This document shows positions 8,559 to 18,238 of a stretch of DNA of 60,187 nt, one piece after another. Position numbers and translations under genes: made by a program. The notes below the pieces were generated by a model. The model was not told where the DNA came from and searched no databases. It saw only the letters and a program-made list of their open reading frames with translations. The first letter of the stretch is position 1. Every line of letters starts with the position of its first letter. The DNA is from Aquimarina sp. RZ0 (GTDB lineage Bacteria; Bacteroidota; Bacteroidia; Flavobacteriales; Flavobacteriaceae): NCBI RefSeq assembly GCF_008370685.1, contig NZ_VTZU01000044.1:1-60187 (forward strand). The letters are read 5' to 3'.

Positions 8559-10685
8559 ATGAATATAGTTTCTTTCATCAACCAACACACACTGATTTCA
8601 GAAAAACAAATTATAAAAACCATTGAATTATTGGATGATGGTGCAACAATACCTTTTATTTCCCGGTATCGTAAAGAAATGACAGGTAATCTTGATGAGG
8701 TACAAATTGGAGAAATTGTAAAGTATAAAACCACTTTTGAAACATTACAAAAACGAAAAGAAAGTGTACTTACTTCGATCAAAGAACAAGAAGCACTCAC
8801 TCCTGAGTTACAAAAAAGAATCGAATCTGCTCAAACACTTTCTGAGGTCGAAGATTTATACTTACCCTATAAGAAAAAAAGAAAAACAAGAGCGAGTGTT
8901 GCAAAAGAATTGGGGCTGGAACCCTTGGCAAAAATTTTGATACAACAGCGAGAAGAAGAGGTGCTAATAATAGCTTCTCAATACCTTACTGATAAGATTG
9001 CCAATGAAGAAATGGCATTGCAGGGAGCAAGAGATATTATTGCAGAATGGATCAGCGAAAACGAAAAAGTTAGAAATAGAATACGTCGGTTATATCAACG
9101 TAGAGCAGCTATATCTTCTACAGTTATAAAATCAAAAAAGGATGTAGAAGACGCGCAGAAATATCAACAATATTTTGAGTGGGAAGAGCCATTACATAAA
9201 TGTCCTTCACATCGATTATTGGCAATTCTTAGAGCAGAAAATGAAAAGATAGTCAGAGTAAAAATAACCGTTCCCGAAAACGATGCATTAGATATCATTG
9301 ATGACATTATGATCAAATCTAATATTGAAGCCTGTACGGATCAAATGTTCTTGGCAATTGCAGATGCTTATAAAAGATTACTGTCACCAGCAATTGCAAC
9401 AGAAGTATTAAACCAAACCAAAGAAAAAGCTGATGAAAATGCAATCAAAGTATTTGCTCAAAACCTAAAACAGCTACTGCTGGCATCTCCACTGGGACAA
9501 AAGAGAATTCTGGCGCTAGACCCTGGATTTAAATCAGGTTGTAAAGTTGTATGTTTGGCAGCACAGGGAGATTTATTACATAATGAAAATATATATCCGC
9601 ATCCTCCTCAAAGAGAAACTACAAATGCCATAAAAAAAATTAGATCTTTAGTAAATGCTTACAAAATAGAAGCAATTGCAATTGGGAATGGTACCGCAGC
9701 CAGAGAAACAGAGGCTTTTGTAAAAAAAATTCCATTTGACAGCCCTATTCAGGTGTTTATGGTCAATGAAAGTGGAGCATCTGTATACTCGGCTTCCAAA
9801 ATTGCCAGAGCAGAATTTCCGAATTATGATGTGACCGTTCGAGGAGCCATATCTATTGGGAGAAGGTTAGCAGACCCATTAGCAGAATTAGTAAAAATAG
9901 ACCCCAAAGCCATAGGCGTAGGTCAGTATCAACATGATGTAGATCAAACCAAACTAAAAAATGAATTGGATACTGTGGTGATGAGTTGCGTGAATAGTGT
10001 TGGTATTAATGTAAATACTGCAAGCGCTCCATTACTTAGCTATGTGTCTGGAATAGGAGAAAAACTAGCAGAAAATATTGTGACGTATAGATCAGAAAAT
10101 GGAGCATTATCATCTAGAGAAGAACTAAAAAAAGTTCCCAGACTTGGAGGGAAAGCCTATGAACAGGCAGCGGCATTTTTGAGAATTACAAAACCAAAAA
10201 ATCCATTGGATAATTCTGCGGTACATCCAGAGCAATACAAATTAGTTTCTAAAATGGCAAAAGATGTTGGTAGTTCTTTACAAGAGTTAATAGGTAACAA
10301 AGGAGTAATTTCAAAAATAAAATTACAAAATTATGTATCCGAAACTGTAGGGCTACCTACGCTGAATGACATTATCAAAGAATTAGAAAAACCAGGAGTA
10401 GATCCTAGACAGAAAGCAACCATTTTTGAATTTGATCCTAATGTAAAAACTATTAATGATTTAAAACCAGGAATGAAATTGCCGGGAATCGTTAATAATA
10501 TTACCAATTTTGGATGTTTTGTAGATATCGGTATTAAGGAAAGTGGATTGATACACATTTCTAAGTTAGCGAATGAATATATCAGTGATGTCAATACAAT
10601 TGTACAATTGAATCAACATCTAATGGTGACAGTAATGAGTGTGGATCTACCTAGAAAAAGAATACAACTTTCACTTGTAGATTAA
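8559..10685 (+). CDS. tex: Tex family RNA-binding transcription accessory protein
   Basis: This 708-residue protein has the full Tex layout. It has an N-terminal helical domain (IPFISRYRKEMTGNLDEVQIGEI, EDLYLPYKKKRKTRASVAKE), an RNase H-like YqgF domain (RILALDPGFKSGCKVVCLA), helix-hairpin-helix segments (INVNTASAPLLSYVSGIGEK) and a C-terminal S1 domain (GIVNNITNFGCFVDIGIKESGLIHISKLA). Tex proteins bind RNA and associate with the transcription elongation complex in the cytosol. Length and order are normal. The start is the ATG at 8559 (MNIVSFINQH). It converges with tatA, sharing a terminator at 10753-10788. Confidence 0.95.
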   Translation: MNIVSFINQHTLISEKQIIKTIELLDDGATIPFISRYRKEMTGNLDEVQIGEIVKYKTTFETLQKRKESVLTSIKEQEALTPELQKRIESAQTLSEVEDLYLPYKKKRKTRASVAKELGLEPLAKILIQQREEEVLIIASQYLTDKIANEEMALQGARDIIAEWISENEKVRNRIRRLYQRRAAISSTVIKSKKDVEDAQKYQQYFEWEEPLHKCPSHRLLAILRAENEKIVRVKITVPENDALDIIDDIMIKSNIEACTDQMFLAIADAYKRLLSPAIATEVLNQTKEKADENAIKVFAQNLKQLLLASPLGQKRILALDPGFKSGCKVVCLAAQGDLLHNENIYPHPPQRETTNAIKKIRSLVNAYKIEAIAIGNGTAARETEAFVKKIPFDSPIQVFMVNESGASVYSASKIARAEFPNYDVTVRGAISIGRRLADPLAELVKIDPKAIGVGQYQHDVDQTKLKNELDTVVMSCVNSVGINVNTASAPLLSYVSGIGEKLAENIVTYRSENGALSSREELKKVPRLGGKAYEQAAAFLRITKPKNPLDNSAVHPEQYKLVSKMAKDVGSSLQELIGNKGVISKIKLQNYVSETVGLPTLNDIIKELEKPGVDPRQKATIFEFDPNVKTINDLKPGMKLPGIVNNITNFGCFVDIGIKESGLIHISKLANEYISDVNTIVQLNQHLMVTVMSVDLPRKRIQLSLVD

Positions 10686-10752
10686 ATGTGATACTATTTA
10701 TGCTATCGATTCAAGTTGGAAATGGTGTAAAGATTAAAGAGAAAGAATAAAT

Positions 10753-10788
10753 AAAAAAGCCTGACTTGTACATAAGTCAGGCTTTTAT
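10753..10788. terminator. Bidirectional terminator between tex and tatA
   Basis: AAAAGCCTGACTT and AAGTCAGGCTTTT form a perfect 13-bp stem around the loop GTACAT. A- and T-rich tracts flank both sides, so it suits both convergent genes. Confidence 0.92.
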
Positions 10789-10803
10789 CTTTATAAGATG
10801 AAA

Positions 10804-10995
10804 TTATTTTTTCTCTTCTATCTTGTTAGGATCTTCATCTTCCTTCGTAGCATCTTTAAATTCTTTAATTCCGCTTCCAAGTCCCCTCATTAATTCCGGA
10901 ATTTTTTTACCTCCGAATAATAATAAAACAGCCGCTACAATCAGTGCTATTTGCCAGGGACCTAGCATTCCTAAATAAATTATTAATGACGTCAT
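10804..10995 (-). CDS. tatA: Sec-independent translocase subunit TatA/TatE
   Basis: This 63-residue protein has the TatA shape: one membrane helix (about residues 12-28, PWQIALIVAAVLLLFGGKK), the FGGKKIPELMRGLG hinge and start of the amphipathic helix (EFKDA), and an acidic/lysine-rich tail. TatA oligomers form the conduit for folded proteins with twin-arginine signals. No tatC is in the window, so the Tat genes are split. The divergent neighbour is an M23 peptidase, and the convergent one is tex. Confidence 0.93.
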   Translation of the reverse strand: MTSLIIYLGMLGPWQIALIVAAVLLLFGGKKIPELMRGLGSGIKEFKDATKEDEDPNKIEEKK

Positions 10996-11198
10996 GATAT
11001 TAATATTAGATTACAAAGTTAATAAGATTTACGTAAAAAAGGCAGTATTATAGTGTGAATTACATTTTTTAGGATAATATTATGCCAAATGTATAAGTAC
11101 ACACTTAAAAAGAATACAAAACGGAGTTCTTAGAACTATTTAAAAAGAAATAACGTTTTAATGTAGAACTTGACATTTTTATCCTTTGGTAGAATATG

Positions 11199-11206
11199 TA
11201 TATTTG
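11199..11206 (+). promoter_or_regulatory. Possible -7 box upstream of the M23 peptidase
   Basis: TATATTTG fits the Bacteroidota -7 consensus TAnnTTTG, 45 bp before the start codon. The nearest TTG (11170-11172) is 26 bp upstream, a little too far, so the promoter is only possible. Confidence 0.35.
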
Positions 11207-11251
11207 CGTGTAATAATCCTACTTAATCCGCTATGGTAGTAGAAGTAATTT

Positions 11252-12121
11252 ATGGCTAAAAAGAAAAAAGAACAAAAAAGGATTACAAGAAAATTACTAA
11301 ACAAATATCGTTTGGTAATTCTAAACGAGGATACTTTTGAGGAAAGAATATCTTTTAAGCTAACCAGGCTTAATGTGTTTGTTTTATCAATGATTACAAC
11401 TATTATTTTAATTTCTTGTACCACTTTTTTGATTGCCTTTACGCCATTAAGAGAATACATACCAGGATATTCTTCTACATCGTTGGATCAAAAAGCGACC
11501 AGGCTTGTTACCACTGCCGATTCTTTAGAGTCTGTTTTAAGCATTAATCAGAAATATTATAATTCAATTAAAAAAGTATTAACCGGAGATGTAAAGACTG
11601 TAGAATTTGATATAGACTCTGCAGTACAATCAGAAAAATTAAATCTGGAAGAAGTGAATTTAGACCCATCAGAACAAGATATACAGCTTAGAGATGAAGT
11701 TTCCAGAGAAGATAAATATAGTTTATTTGAGAGTGAAAAATCAAGTACTGATTTCTCATTATTTCCGCCTGTAAAAGGAAGCGTAACTGAAGTGTATAAC
11801 GTAGAGGAAAAACATTATGCAATTGATGTGGCGGTTCCCAAAGACACTCCGGTAAAAGCTGCAGCGGCCGGAACAGTTATTTTTGCAGAATGGACGGCAG
11901 AAACCGGGCATGTAATGATTTTAGATCACGGTAATAATTTACTCACTGTTTATAAGCATAATGCATCTTTGACAAAACAACAGGGAGAACAGGTTAAAGA
12001 AGGAGAAGTAATTGCTACTGCAGGTTCGACAGGAGAACTTTCTACAGGGCCTCATCTTCATTTCGAATTATGGAGAAATGGCTATCCTACAGATCCGTCA
12101 AAGTTTATTGATTTTGAATAA
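11252..12121 (+). CDS. M23 family metallopeptidase (LytM domain), membrane-anchored
   Basis: This 289-residue protein has a short basic cytoplasmic N-terminus, one membrane helix (about residues 42-66) and a periplasmic linker. The C-terminal LytM/M23 domain carries the zinc ligands of HYAID (His188, Asp192) and GPHLHFEL (His268, His270). All expected ligands are present, so it is probably an active peptidoglycan endopeptidase, or a partner of a division or shape complex. The stop codon (12119-12121) lies 12 bp before the GH3-family start, so the two genes are likely co-transcribed. Confidence 0.9.
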   Translation: MAKKKKEQKRITRKLLNKYRLVILNEDTFEERISFKLTRLNVFVLSMITTIILISCTTFLIAFTPLREYIPGYSSTSLDQKATRLVTTADSLESVLSINQKYYNSIKKVLTGDVKTVEFDIDSAVQSEKLNLEEVNLDPSEQDIQLRDEVSREDKYSLFESEKSSTDFSLFPPVKGSVTEVYNVEEKHYAIDVAVPKDTPVKAAAAGTVIFAEWTAETGHVMILDHGNNLLTVYKHNASLTKQQGEQVKEGEVIATAGSTGELSTGPHLHFELWRNGYPTDPSKFIDFE

Positions 12122-12133
12122 TTGTATACAATA

Positions 12134-13633
12134 ATGTCTATTAAATCACTTGGAGCAAAGGTTTTTGCAGCATATGTTCGCAAAAAAATAAATAAATGGG
12201 CTAATAATCCAATAGAAACTCAGGAACGCGTTTTTAAAGAATTGCTAAAAACGGCAAGTAATACTTCTTTTGGAAAAGATCATAAGTTTCAGGATATAAA
12301 AACACATTCAGATTTTGTCAAAAAAGTACCTATTCGAGATTATGAAGAATTAAGACAATATGTGGATCGGATTGTAGGTGGAGAAAACGACGTTTTATGG
12401 CCCGGTAAGCCAATCTATTTTGCTAAGACCTCAGGAACTACTAGCGGCGTAAAATATATTCCATTAACCGCAGCCTCTATGCCCACCCATATAAGAGCCG
12501 CTAGAAATGCCATTTTGTGCTATATCGCTGAAAGTGGAAAAACAGCTTTTGTAGATGGAAAAATGATATTTCTTCAGGGAAGTCCCGAACTTGTAGAAAA
12601 AAATGGGGTTAATCTAGGCAGACTTTCAGGAATTGTAGCGCATTATGTGCCAAAATATCTTCAGAAAAATAGACTACCTAGTTGGGAAACTAATTGTATT
12701 GAAGACTGGGAAGACAAAGTAGATGCCATTGTAGAAGAAACTGTTCATGAAAATATGACCATCATCAGTGGAATTCCTCCCTGGGTACAAATGTATTTTG
12801 AGAAACTGCAAAAGAAAACAGGAAAAACCGTTGGAGACCTTTTTAAAAATTTTGAACTGTTCATCTATGGAGGTGTAAATTTTGAACCATATAAAGCTGC
12901 ATTCGAAAAGTTAATCGGGAGAAAAGTTGCAGGAATAGAATTATATCCAGCCTCTGAAGGTTTTTTTGCTTTTCAGGATACTCAGAAAGAAAAAGGTATG
13001 TTGTTGCAATTAGATTCCGGAATGTTTTATGAGTTTGTCGAGGCAAACACTTTTTTTAATGAACACCCTAAAAGAATAACTATTGGAGAAGTTGAAATTG
13101 GAATAAATTATGTAATGCTTATTTCCTCTAATGCAGGACTATGGGCATATAATATTGGAGATACAATACAGTTTACAAATACCAGTCCTTATAGAGTAAT
13201 TGTTTCTGGAAGGATTAAACATTTTATTTCTGCATTTGGAGAACATGTTATAGGCAAAGAAGTAGAGCAGGCTCTTAAAGAAGGGGCAGAAGCCACTGGA
13301 GCAATGATAAAAGAATTTACGGTTGCACCACAAATCAATCCTGATGTTAATCAACTTCCTTATCATGAGTGGTTTATAGAATTTCAGGAAGAGCCATCTG
13401 ATGTAAAACAATTAGCATTAGAAATTGATAATTCCCTAAGAAGGCAGAACTCCTATTATGATGACCTGATTACAGGAAATATTTTAACGACCTTAAAAAT
13501 TACCATTGTGCCAAAAGAAGGGTTTAATAACTATATGAAATCTATTGGCAAATTAGGCGGACAAAATAAATTACCCAGACTTTCTAATGATAGAAAAATT
13601 GCAGACTCTCTATCATATTTGGTAGATAAATAA
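12134..13633 (+). CDS. GH3 auxin-responsive promoter family protein (acyl-adenylating)
   Basis: This protein of 499 residues belongs to the GH3 branch of adenylate-forming enzymes. The phosphate-binding motif AKTSGTTSGVKYIPLT (motif 1) is clear, followed by LYPASEGFFAFQD (motif 2) and NIGDTIQFTN...VIVSGRIKHFISAFGEHV (motif 3). Plant GH3 proteins join carboxylic acids to amino acids; the bacterial substrate is unknown. The N-terminus begins MSIKSLGAKVFAAYVRKKINKW at the ATG at 12134; an in-frame TTG at 12122 is less likely. It directly follows the M23 peptidase gene. Confidence 0.9.
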   Translation: MSIKSLGAKVFAAYVRKKINKWANNPIETQERVFKELLKTASNTSFGKDHKFQDIKTHSDFVKKVPIRDYEELRQYVDRIVGGENDVLWPGKPIYFAKTSGTTSGVKYIPLTAASMPTHIRAARNAILCYIAESGKTAFVDGKMIFLQGSPELVEKNGVNLGRLSGIVAHYVPKYLQKNRLPSWETNCIEDWEDKVDAIVEETVHENMTIISGIPPWVQMYFEKLQKKTGKTVGDLFKNFELFIYGGVNFEPYKAAFEKLIGRKVAGIELYPASEGFFAFQDTQKEKGMLLQLDSGMFYEFVEANTFFNEHPKRITIGEVEIGINYVMLISSNAGLWAYNIGDTIQFTNTSPYRVIVSGRIKHFISAFGEHVIGKEVEQALKEGAEATGAMIKEFTVAPQINPDVNQLPYHEWFIEFQEEPSDVKQLALEIDNSLRRQNSYYDDLITGNILTTLKITIVPKEGFNNYMKSIGKLGGQNKLPRLSNDRKIADSLSYLVDK

Positions 13634-13645
13634 ATTATATCTTTG
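13618..13645 (+). promoter_or_regulatory. Bacteroidota-type promoter of the DUF6909-like gene
   Basis: TTTG (13618-13621), a 16-bp spacer and TATCTTTG (13638-13645) match the -33 TTG and -7 TAnnTTTG pattern. The -33 element overlaps the end of the GH3-family gene. The start codon is 15 bp beyond the -7 box, which would give a very short leader. Confidence 0.5.
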
Positions 13646-13659
13646 TTAGGAAATAATAT

Positions 13660-15354
13660 ATGGTAAACAAGAAAATACAAGGAAGGAGAACAAGAGCTCA
13701 GGAAAGCTCAAGTGCAATAGAACGAATGTATATTACCATGCGTCATCTATTCAATAGAGGTTTTTATAAACCCATGGGAGTTTCGGGAGATACGCTAAGA
13801 GAAGGGTTGCTAACTTTACGTCCTGAGATTTATGGCTCGATAGCCGAAGAAAAAGTAGAGTTGGATGGTCTTTTATATGTAGTTGATCGTTTACCTATTG
13901 GGATCGAAGAATGTCGTTATATAAACCTTACAAGTGAAGAAGGCTATAAAAACTCTCATTTTAAAGCCATAATTCCACCAAAAAGAAGGAGAAACTGTTA
14001 TCGTATTGATGAAGAGCAGATGAATATCGAGATTACACGGGGCAGGTCTGAAATCTATGATATTCTTACCCATCTTACATTTCTTTTTATCGAATCGCAC
14101 AAGATTATGAACCGAGTGGTAATTAATGAAGAAGGAAATGTTACCAGAGATTGGAATAAATTAGAAAATGCAGTTTCATCAAAGAAAGAACTTACAAAAT
14201 CACAACGAGAAGTAGTTTTGACGCATACAGCTAATATATTAGGAAGGACTTTTGAAGAAGTCACTTCGATATACAACAGTTTTTCATGCCCGGAAAATAA
14301 AGAGCGGTTTTTACATATTATATTTTGGTTGGGAAAACTGGCGATAGATGAATCTGTAAATGAAAATAAGAGAATAGTTACTTTTAGTCCAGTTCTTAGG
14401 GAGCGTTTAGGGCATCATATTCACGGAGAAATATGGGCAGATACTATTAAAAATAAATTAGAAGAGCTAAAACTGTTAGAACGACCCATACACATTATAA
14501 GTGCTAATATGCATAGTGTGATGAATACATTATATGCTCCTACCGCACTGAAAACTGAGCTAAAAAGTAAGACTCCTTTTGATGTGTATGAATTGCTGAG
14601 TGAGACTAAGAATAATAAATTAAGAGCCAAAGTAGAAAAATTTGCTTTACTAAAAGGGATGACCTATTTAGAAGATCAAAGTGGAACCAATATCAACATT
14701 CAGATATTTGATACCACAAAATATACTGAAGGAAGTTATGCTAATTTGACATCTAAAATCAAAAAAGAAGATACCCCCGTACTTATAGTAATGGATTATG
14801 CATTTGGTGAACAGGCATATGAAACCATGGATGAGTTACTAAAACCTTATGAAAAAGAAGGTGTTAGGAAATACTTAGATGTAGCATCGGTATCTATTAT
14901 GGGCAAAGCAGGTATTCTTGAAGGAGGAAAAGGAGATATTATGATCCCCTCTGCACATGTGTTTGAGGGAACGGCAGATAATTACCCATTTAATAATGGA
15001 TTAAAAAAAGAAGATCTGGAAGGAGAAGGAATTGATATATACGATGGCGCTATGATCACGGTGCTAGGAACCTCATTACAGAACCGTGATATTTTAAAGT
15101 TTTTTCATGATTCTACCTGGAATATAATTGGATTAGAAATGGAAGGAGCACATTATCAGAAAGCAATTCAATCTGCATCAAAATTACGTGGTAGTATAAG
15201 TTCAGGGGTAAAAGTACGATATGCATATTATGCATCAGATAATCCGTTAGAAACAGGAAGCACATTAGCATCAGGAGGACTTGGAACAACAGGTGTTAAA
15301 CCTACCTATCTGATTACAGAAAAAATATTAGAGCAAATTTTTAAAGAAGGATAA
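13660..15354 (+). CDS. DUF6909-type conserved protein with a nucleoside-phosphorylase-like C-terminus
   Basis: This 564-residue protein resembles, from memory, the Bacteroidota family DUF6909. The N-terminal ~300 residues are mainly helical, with GHHIHGEIWADTI around residues 248-260. The C-terminal part looks like the purine nucleoside phosphorylase/AMP nucleosidase fold: VLIVMDYAFGEQAYE (from about 374), GKAGILEGGKGDIMIP (Gly425-Asp426 within), AMITVLGTSLQNR, and IIGLEMEGAHYQKAI (491-498 core), the last resembling the MEG(A) ribose-binding motif. That fold assignment is my inference. It has its own likely promoter and ends 3 bp before the first Wzz-like gene, so the polysaccharide locus may be read from this transcript. 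Confidence 0.7.
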   Translation: MVNKKIQGRRTRAQESSSAIERMYITMRHLFNRGFYKPMGVSGDTLREGLLTLRPEIYGSIAEEKVELDGLLYVVDRLPIGIEECRYINLTSEEGYKNSHFKAIIPPKRRRNCYRIDEEQMNIEITRGRSEIYDILTHLTFLFIESHKIMNRVVINEEGNVTRDWNKLENAVSSKKELTKSQREVVLTHTANILGRTFEEVTSIYNSFSCPENKERFLHIIFWLGKLAIDESVNENKRIVTFSPVLRERLGHHIHGEIWADTIKNKLEELKLLERPIHIISANMHSVMNTLYAPTALKTELKSKTPFDVYELLSETKNNKLRAKVEKFALLKGMTYLEDQSGTNINIQIFDTTKYTEGSYANLTSKIKKEDTPVLIVMDYAFGEQAYETMDELLKPYEKEGVRKYLDVASVSIMGKAGILEGGKGDIMIPSAHVFEGTADNYPFNNGLKKEDLEGEGIDIYDGAMITVLGTSLQNRDILKFFHDSTWNIIGLEMEGAHYQKAIQSASKLRGSISSGVKVRYAYYASDNPLETGSTLASGGLGTTGVKPTYLITEKILEQIFKEG

Positions 15355-15357
15355 ACA

Positions 15358-16347
15358 ATGAGTCAGGGAAACTCTAATAATGAAGAAATAGATTTAGGAC
15401 AAATTTTTAATGTGATTAAAAACTTTTTTAGAAGTGTTTTAAAATCAATCGCTTCTATCGTACTATTCTATAAGAAAAAATGGATTTTATTTACGACAAT
15501 ATGTATTATTGGAGGAATTCTAGGTTATTTTTTGGATAAAAAGTTGAATTTAGATAAAGAGTTTGTTCAAGAAATAATTTTAGAGCCTAAAAAAGATACT
15601 GGTGAATATATTTATGGTTTTCTTGAGAATATGGAATCCAGATTAGGGAGTGAGTCTTTTTTAAAGAAACTAAAATTAGATTCTACCCAAGTTTTAAATC
15701 TAAAACAAATTACTTTAGAGCCAATTCTTCAATATTCGGATGTTTTAGATTATTTTAAAAATGTATATGGAGAAAAAGATGCGCATCATATCATTGATGA
15801 GTTAGATCCAGAATTATTAGAAAGTAAGAAGTATAGAAAGTTCTATAAATATCATAAATTGACTATATATTTTAAGAATGCAATTCCCGATAATAATAAT
15901 ATAGTAAAAGCGTTTCTGGATTATATAAGTTCTAATGCATATTATGATAAGATCTTAACCTTTGAGATAAATCAAGTGAAATTGGATCTGCAAAAAAATA
16001 AGGAAACACTAGTTTTTGTTGATGAGTATTTGGATAAACTAAGTAAAAACCCAATACATCAGGAAAAAGAGATTGTTGTCTATGCAGAAGCATCAGAAAT
16101 TCCTACTATTTCATCGCTTTTGGAAAAGAAAAATGAGTTAATGCATATAATCAATAGACAAGAAAAGTTTTTGATTTTGGATAAAAATCTTTTTGAAATC
16201 GTTGAATATGGAAACATTATTTCTCAGAAAGCTGTTATTTATAAAAGGATGATCATCCTTTTACCCATACTAATTTGCATTTTTATTTCGATGTTCTTTT
16301 TCTTGAAGAATAGTATTAAAAGAATGGATGATTTTATAAGAGAGTAA
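15358..16347 (+). CDS. Wzz-like polysaccharide chain-length regulator, copy 1
   Basis: This 329-residue inner-membrane protein has the polysaccharide co-polymerase topology: a cytoplasmic N-terminus, membrane helix 1 (42-60), a large periplasmic coiled domain and helix 2 (about 297-316). It lacks a C-terminal kinase domain and any Walker motif, so it is Wzz-type rather than Wzc-type. Its N-terminal motif EEIDLGQIF is shared with the second copy at 18859. Wzz proteins set the length of the polymer made by Wzy. It opens the polysaccharide locus, 3 bp after the DUF6909-like gene and 6 bp before rfbB. Confidence 0.8.
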   Translation: MSQGNSNNEEIDLGQIFNVIKNFFRSVLKSIASIVLFYKKKWILFTTICIIGGILGYFLDKKLNLDKEFVQEIILEPKKDTGEYIYGFLENMESRLGSESFLKKLKLDSTQVLNLKQITLEPILQYSDVLDYFKNVYGEKDAHHIIDELDPELLESKKYRKFYKYHKLTIYFKNAIPDNNNIVKAFLDYISSNAYYDKILTFEINQVKLDLQKNKETLVFVDEYLDKLSKNPIHQEKEIVVYAEASEIPTISSLLEKKNELMHIINRQEKFLILDKNLFEIVEYGNIISQKAVIYKRMIILLPILICIFISMFFFLKNSIKRMDDFIRE

Positions 16348-16353
16348 TCTGAT

Positions 16354-17370
16354 ATGTCAAAAAAAACAATATTGGTAACCGGAGGAGCTGGATTTATAGG
16401 TTCTAATTATATAAATTATAAATCAAATGCTAGAGATGTAAAACTGATTAACCTAGATTGTCTTACATATGCAGCTAATCTTGATAATATAGAAGTAAAT
16501 AATAGTAGCGATTATCATTTTGTTGAAGGTAATATTTGTGATGTAAAAATAGTAGAAAAAATTTTTGCGGATTATAACATTGATTCTGTGATACATTTTG
16601 CAGCAGAATCCCATGTGGATAATTCTATTCATAACCCTGATACTTTTATACAGACCAATATTGTAGGAACATTTAACTTACTACAAACGGCATACAGGAA
16701 TTGGATGAGTGCTCCCAATGTTTTTAAAAAAGGAAAAGAAAATTCCAGATTTCTTCATATTTCTACAGATGAGGTATACGGAACATTAGGAGAAGAGGGG
16801 CTTTTTACAGAACAAACATCGTATGCACCTAACAGTCCTTATAGTGCTTCTAAAGCGTCATCAGATTTTTTAGTAAGAAGCTATTTTCATACCTACGGTC
16901 TACCGGTAATAACCACAAATTGTTCCAATAATTATGGTTCTAGGCAACACGATGAAAAGTTGATACCTACGATCATCCGAAAAGCAATAAACAAAGAAAG
17001 CATCCCGATTTATGGTGATGGTAAAAATATTAGAGATTGGTTATATGTCTTGGATCATTGCAAAGGAATAGATCTTGTTCTTGCCAAGGGTAGGCTGGGA
17101 GAGACGTATAATATTGGGGGAAAAAACGAGAGAGAAAATATATATATAGCAAATGTAATATGTGAAATTTTAGATAAAATACAACCACTAGATGAGCAAA
17201 AATCCTATAAAGATTTAATTACATTTGTTACAGATCGTCCAGGTCATGATTTTAGATATGCCATCGATGCTTCTAAAATTGAAAATGAACTAGGTTGGAT
17301 GGCTGTAGAAAATTTTGAAACGGGAATAGAAAAAACTGTTGCGTGGTATTTACAGAAATATACTAATTAA
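16354..17370 (+). CDS. rfbB: dTDP-glucose 4,6-dehydratase
   Basis: This NAD-dependent extended SDR converts dTDP-glucose to dTDP-4-keto-6-deoxyglucose (RmlB), the second step to dTDP-L-rhamnose. The Rossmann motif GGAGFIGSN is at residues 10-18, with VIHFAAESHVDNS, HISTDEVYGTLG and the catalytic YSASK (Tyr163, Lys167) following. The 338-residue length is normal. The ATG at 16354 is 6 bp after the Wzz-like stop. It is followed within 9 bp by rfbA, in a compact operon. Confidence 0.95.
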   Translation: MSKKTILVTGGAGFIGSNYINYKSNARDVKLINLDCLTYAANLDNIEVNNSSDYHFVEGNICDVKIVEKIFADYNIDSVIHFAAESHVDNSIHNPDTFIQTNIVGTFNLLQTAYRNWMSAPNVFKKGKENSRFLHISTDEVYGTLGEEGLFTEQTSYAPNSPYSASKASSDFLVRSYFHTYGLPVITTNCSNNYGSRQHDEKLIPTIIRKAINKESIPIYGDGKNIRDWLYVLDHCKGIDLVLAKGRLGETYNIGGKNERENIYIANVICEILDKIQPLDEQKSYKDLITFVTDRPGHDFRYAIDASKIENELGWMAVENFETGIEKTVAWYLQKYTN

Positions 17371-17379
17371 CCTACACTT

Positions 17380-18237
17380 ATGAAAGGTATTATATTGGCA
17401 GGAGGATCAGGAACAAGGTTGCACCCATTAACCTTGGCTGTTAGTAAGCAATTAATGCCAGTTTACGATAAACCTATGATTTATTATCCACTTTCTACAT
17501 TGATGGAAGCAGGGATACGCGAAGTGTTGATAATTTCTACTCCGCAAGATTTACCATTATTCAAAAAGCTATTAGGAGATGGTAAAAAATATGGCTGTCG
17601 ATTCGAATATGCAATCCAAGATCAACCGAATGGTTTGGCAGAAGCATTTATAATTGGAGAACAGTTTATTAAGAATGATAAGGTGGCTTTGATTCTTGGG
17701 GATAATATTTTTTATGGTTCTGGATTAGAAGAGCTTTTGGAAAGTAACAATAACCTTGAAGGAGGCATTATTTACGCCTATCACGTTCACGATCCTGAGC
17801 GTTATGGAGTTGTTGACTTTGATACCAATGGAAATGTAATTTCGATTGAAGAAAAACCCCAAACCCCAACATCTAATTATGCCGTTCCTGGTATTTATTT
17901 TTATGATAATCAAGTTGTTCAAATTGCAAAAAATATCAATCCAAGTAAAAGAGGAGAATTAGAGATAACTGATGTGAACAATGAATATTTAAAACAGGGA
18001 AACTTAAGAGTAGGTATACTGGATAAAGGAACAGCCTGGTTGGATACAGGTACTTTTAATTCTTTAATGCAAGCATCTCAGTTTGTTCAAGTTATCGAAG
18101 AAAGACAAGGGCTTAAGATAGGAGCTATAGAAGAAACTGCCTATAAAAAAGGGTTTATAAATAAAACCCAACTAGAAGAATTAGCAAAACCCTTGATTAA
18201 AAGTGGTTACGGGAAATATTTATTACAATTAGATTAG
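17380..18237 (+). CDS. rfbA: Glucose-1-phosphate thymidylyltransferase
   Basis: RmlA joins glucose-1-phosphate and dTTP to make dTDP-glucose, the first step of rhamnose activation. The nucleotidyltransferase motif GGSGTRLHPLT is at the N-terminus. KPMIYYPLSTLMEAGI, LILGDNIFYGSG and SIEEKPQTPTSNYAVPGIYF follow, all typical of the family. At 285 residues it matches the short RmlA class. It sits between rfbB and rfbC, with 1 bp before the rfbC start. Confidence 0.96.
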   Translation: MKGIILAGGSGTRLHPLTLAVSKQLMPVYDKPMIYYPLSTLMEAGIREVLIISTPQDLPLFKKLLGDGKKYGCRFEYAIQDQPNGLAEAFIIGEQFIKNDKVALILGDNIFYGSGLEELLESNNNLEGGIIYAYHVHDPERYGVVDFDTNGNVISIEEKPQTPTSNYAVPGIYFYDNQVVQIAKNINPSKRGELEITDVNNEYLKQGNLRVGILDKGTAWLDTGTFNSLMQASQFVQVIEERQGLKIGAIEETAYKKGFINKTQLEELAKPLIKSGYGKYLLQLD

Positions 18238-18238
18238 C

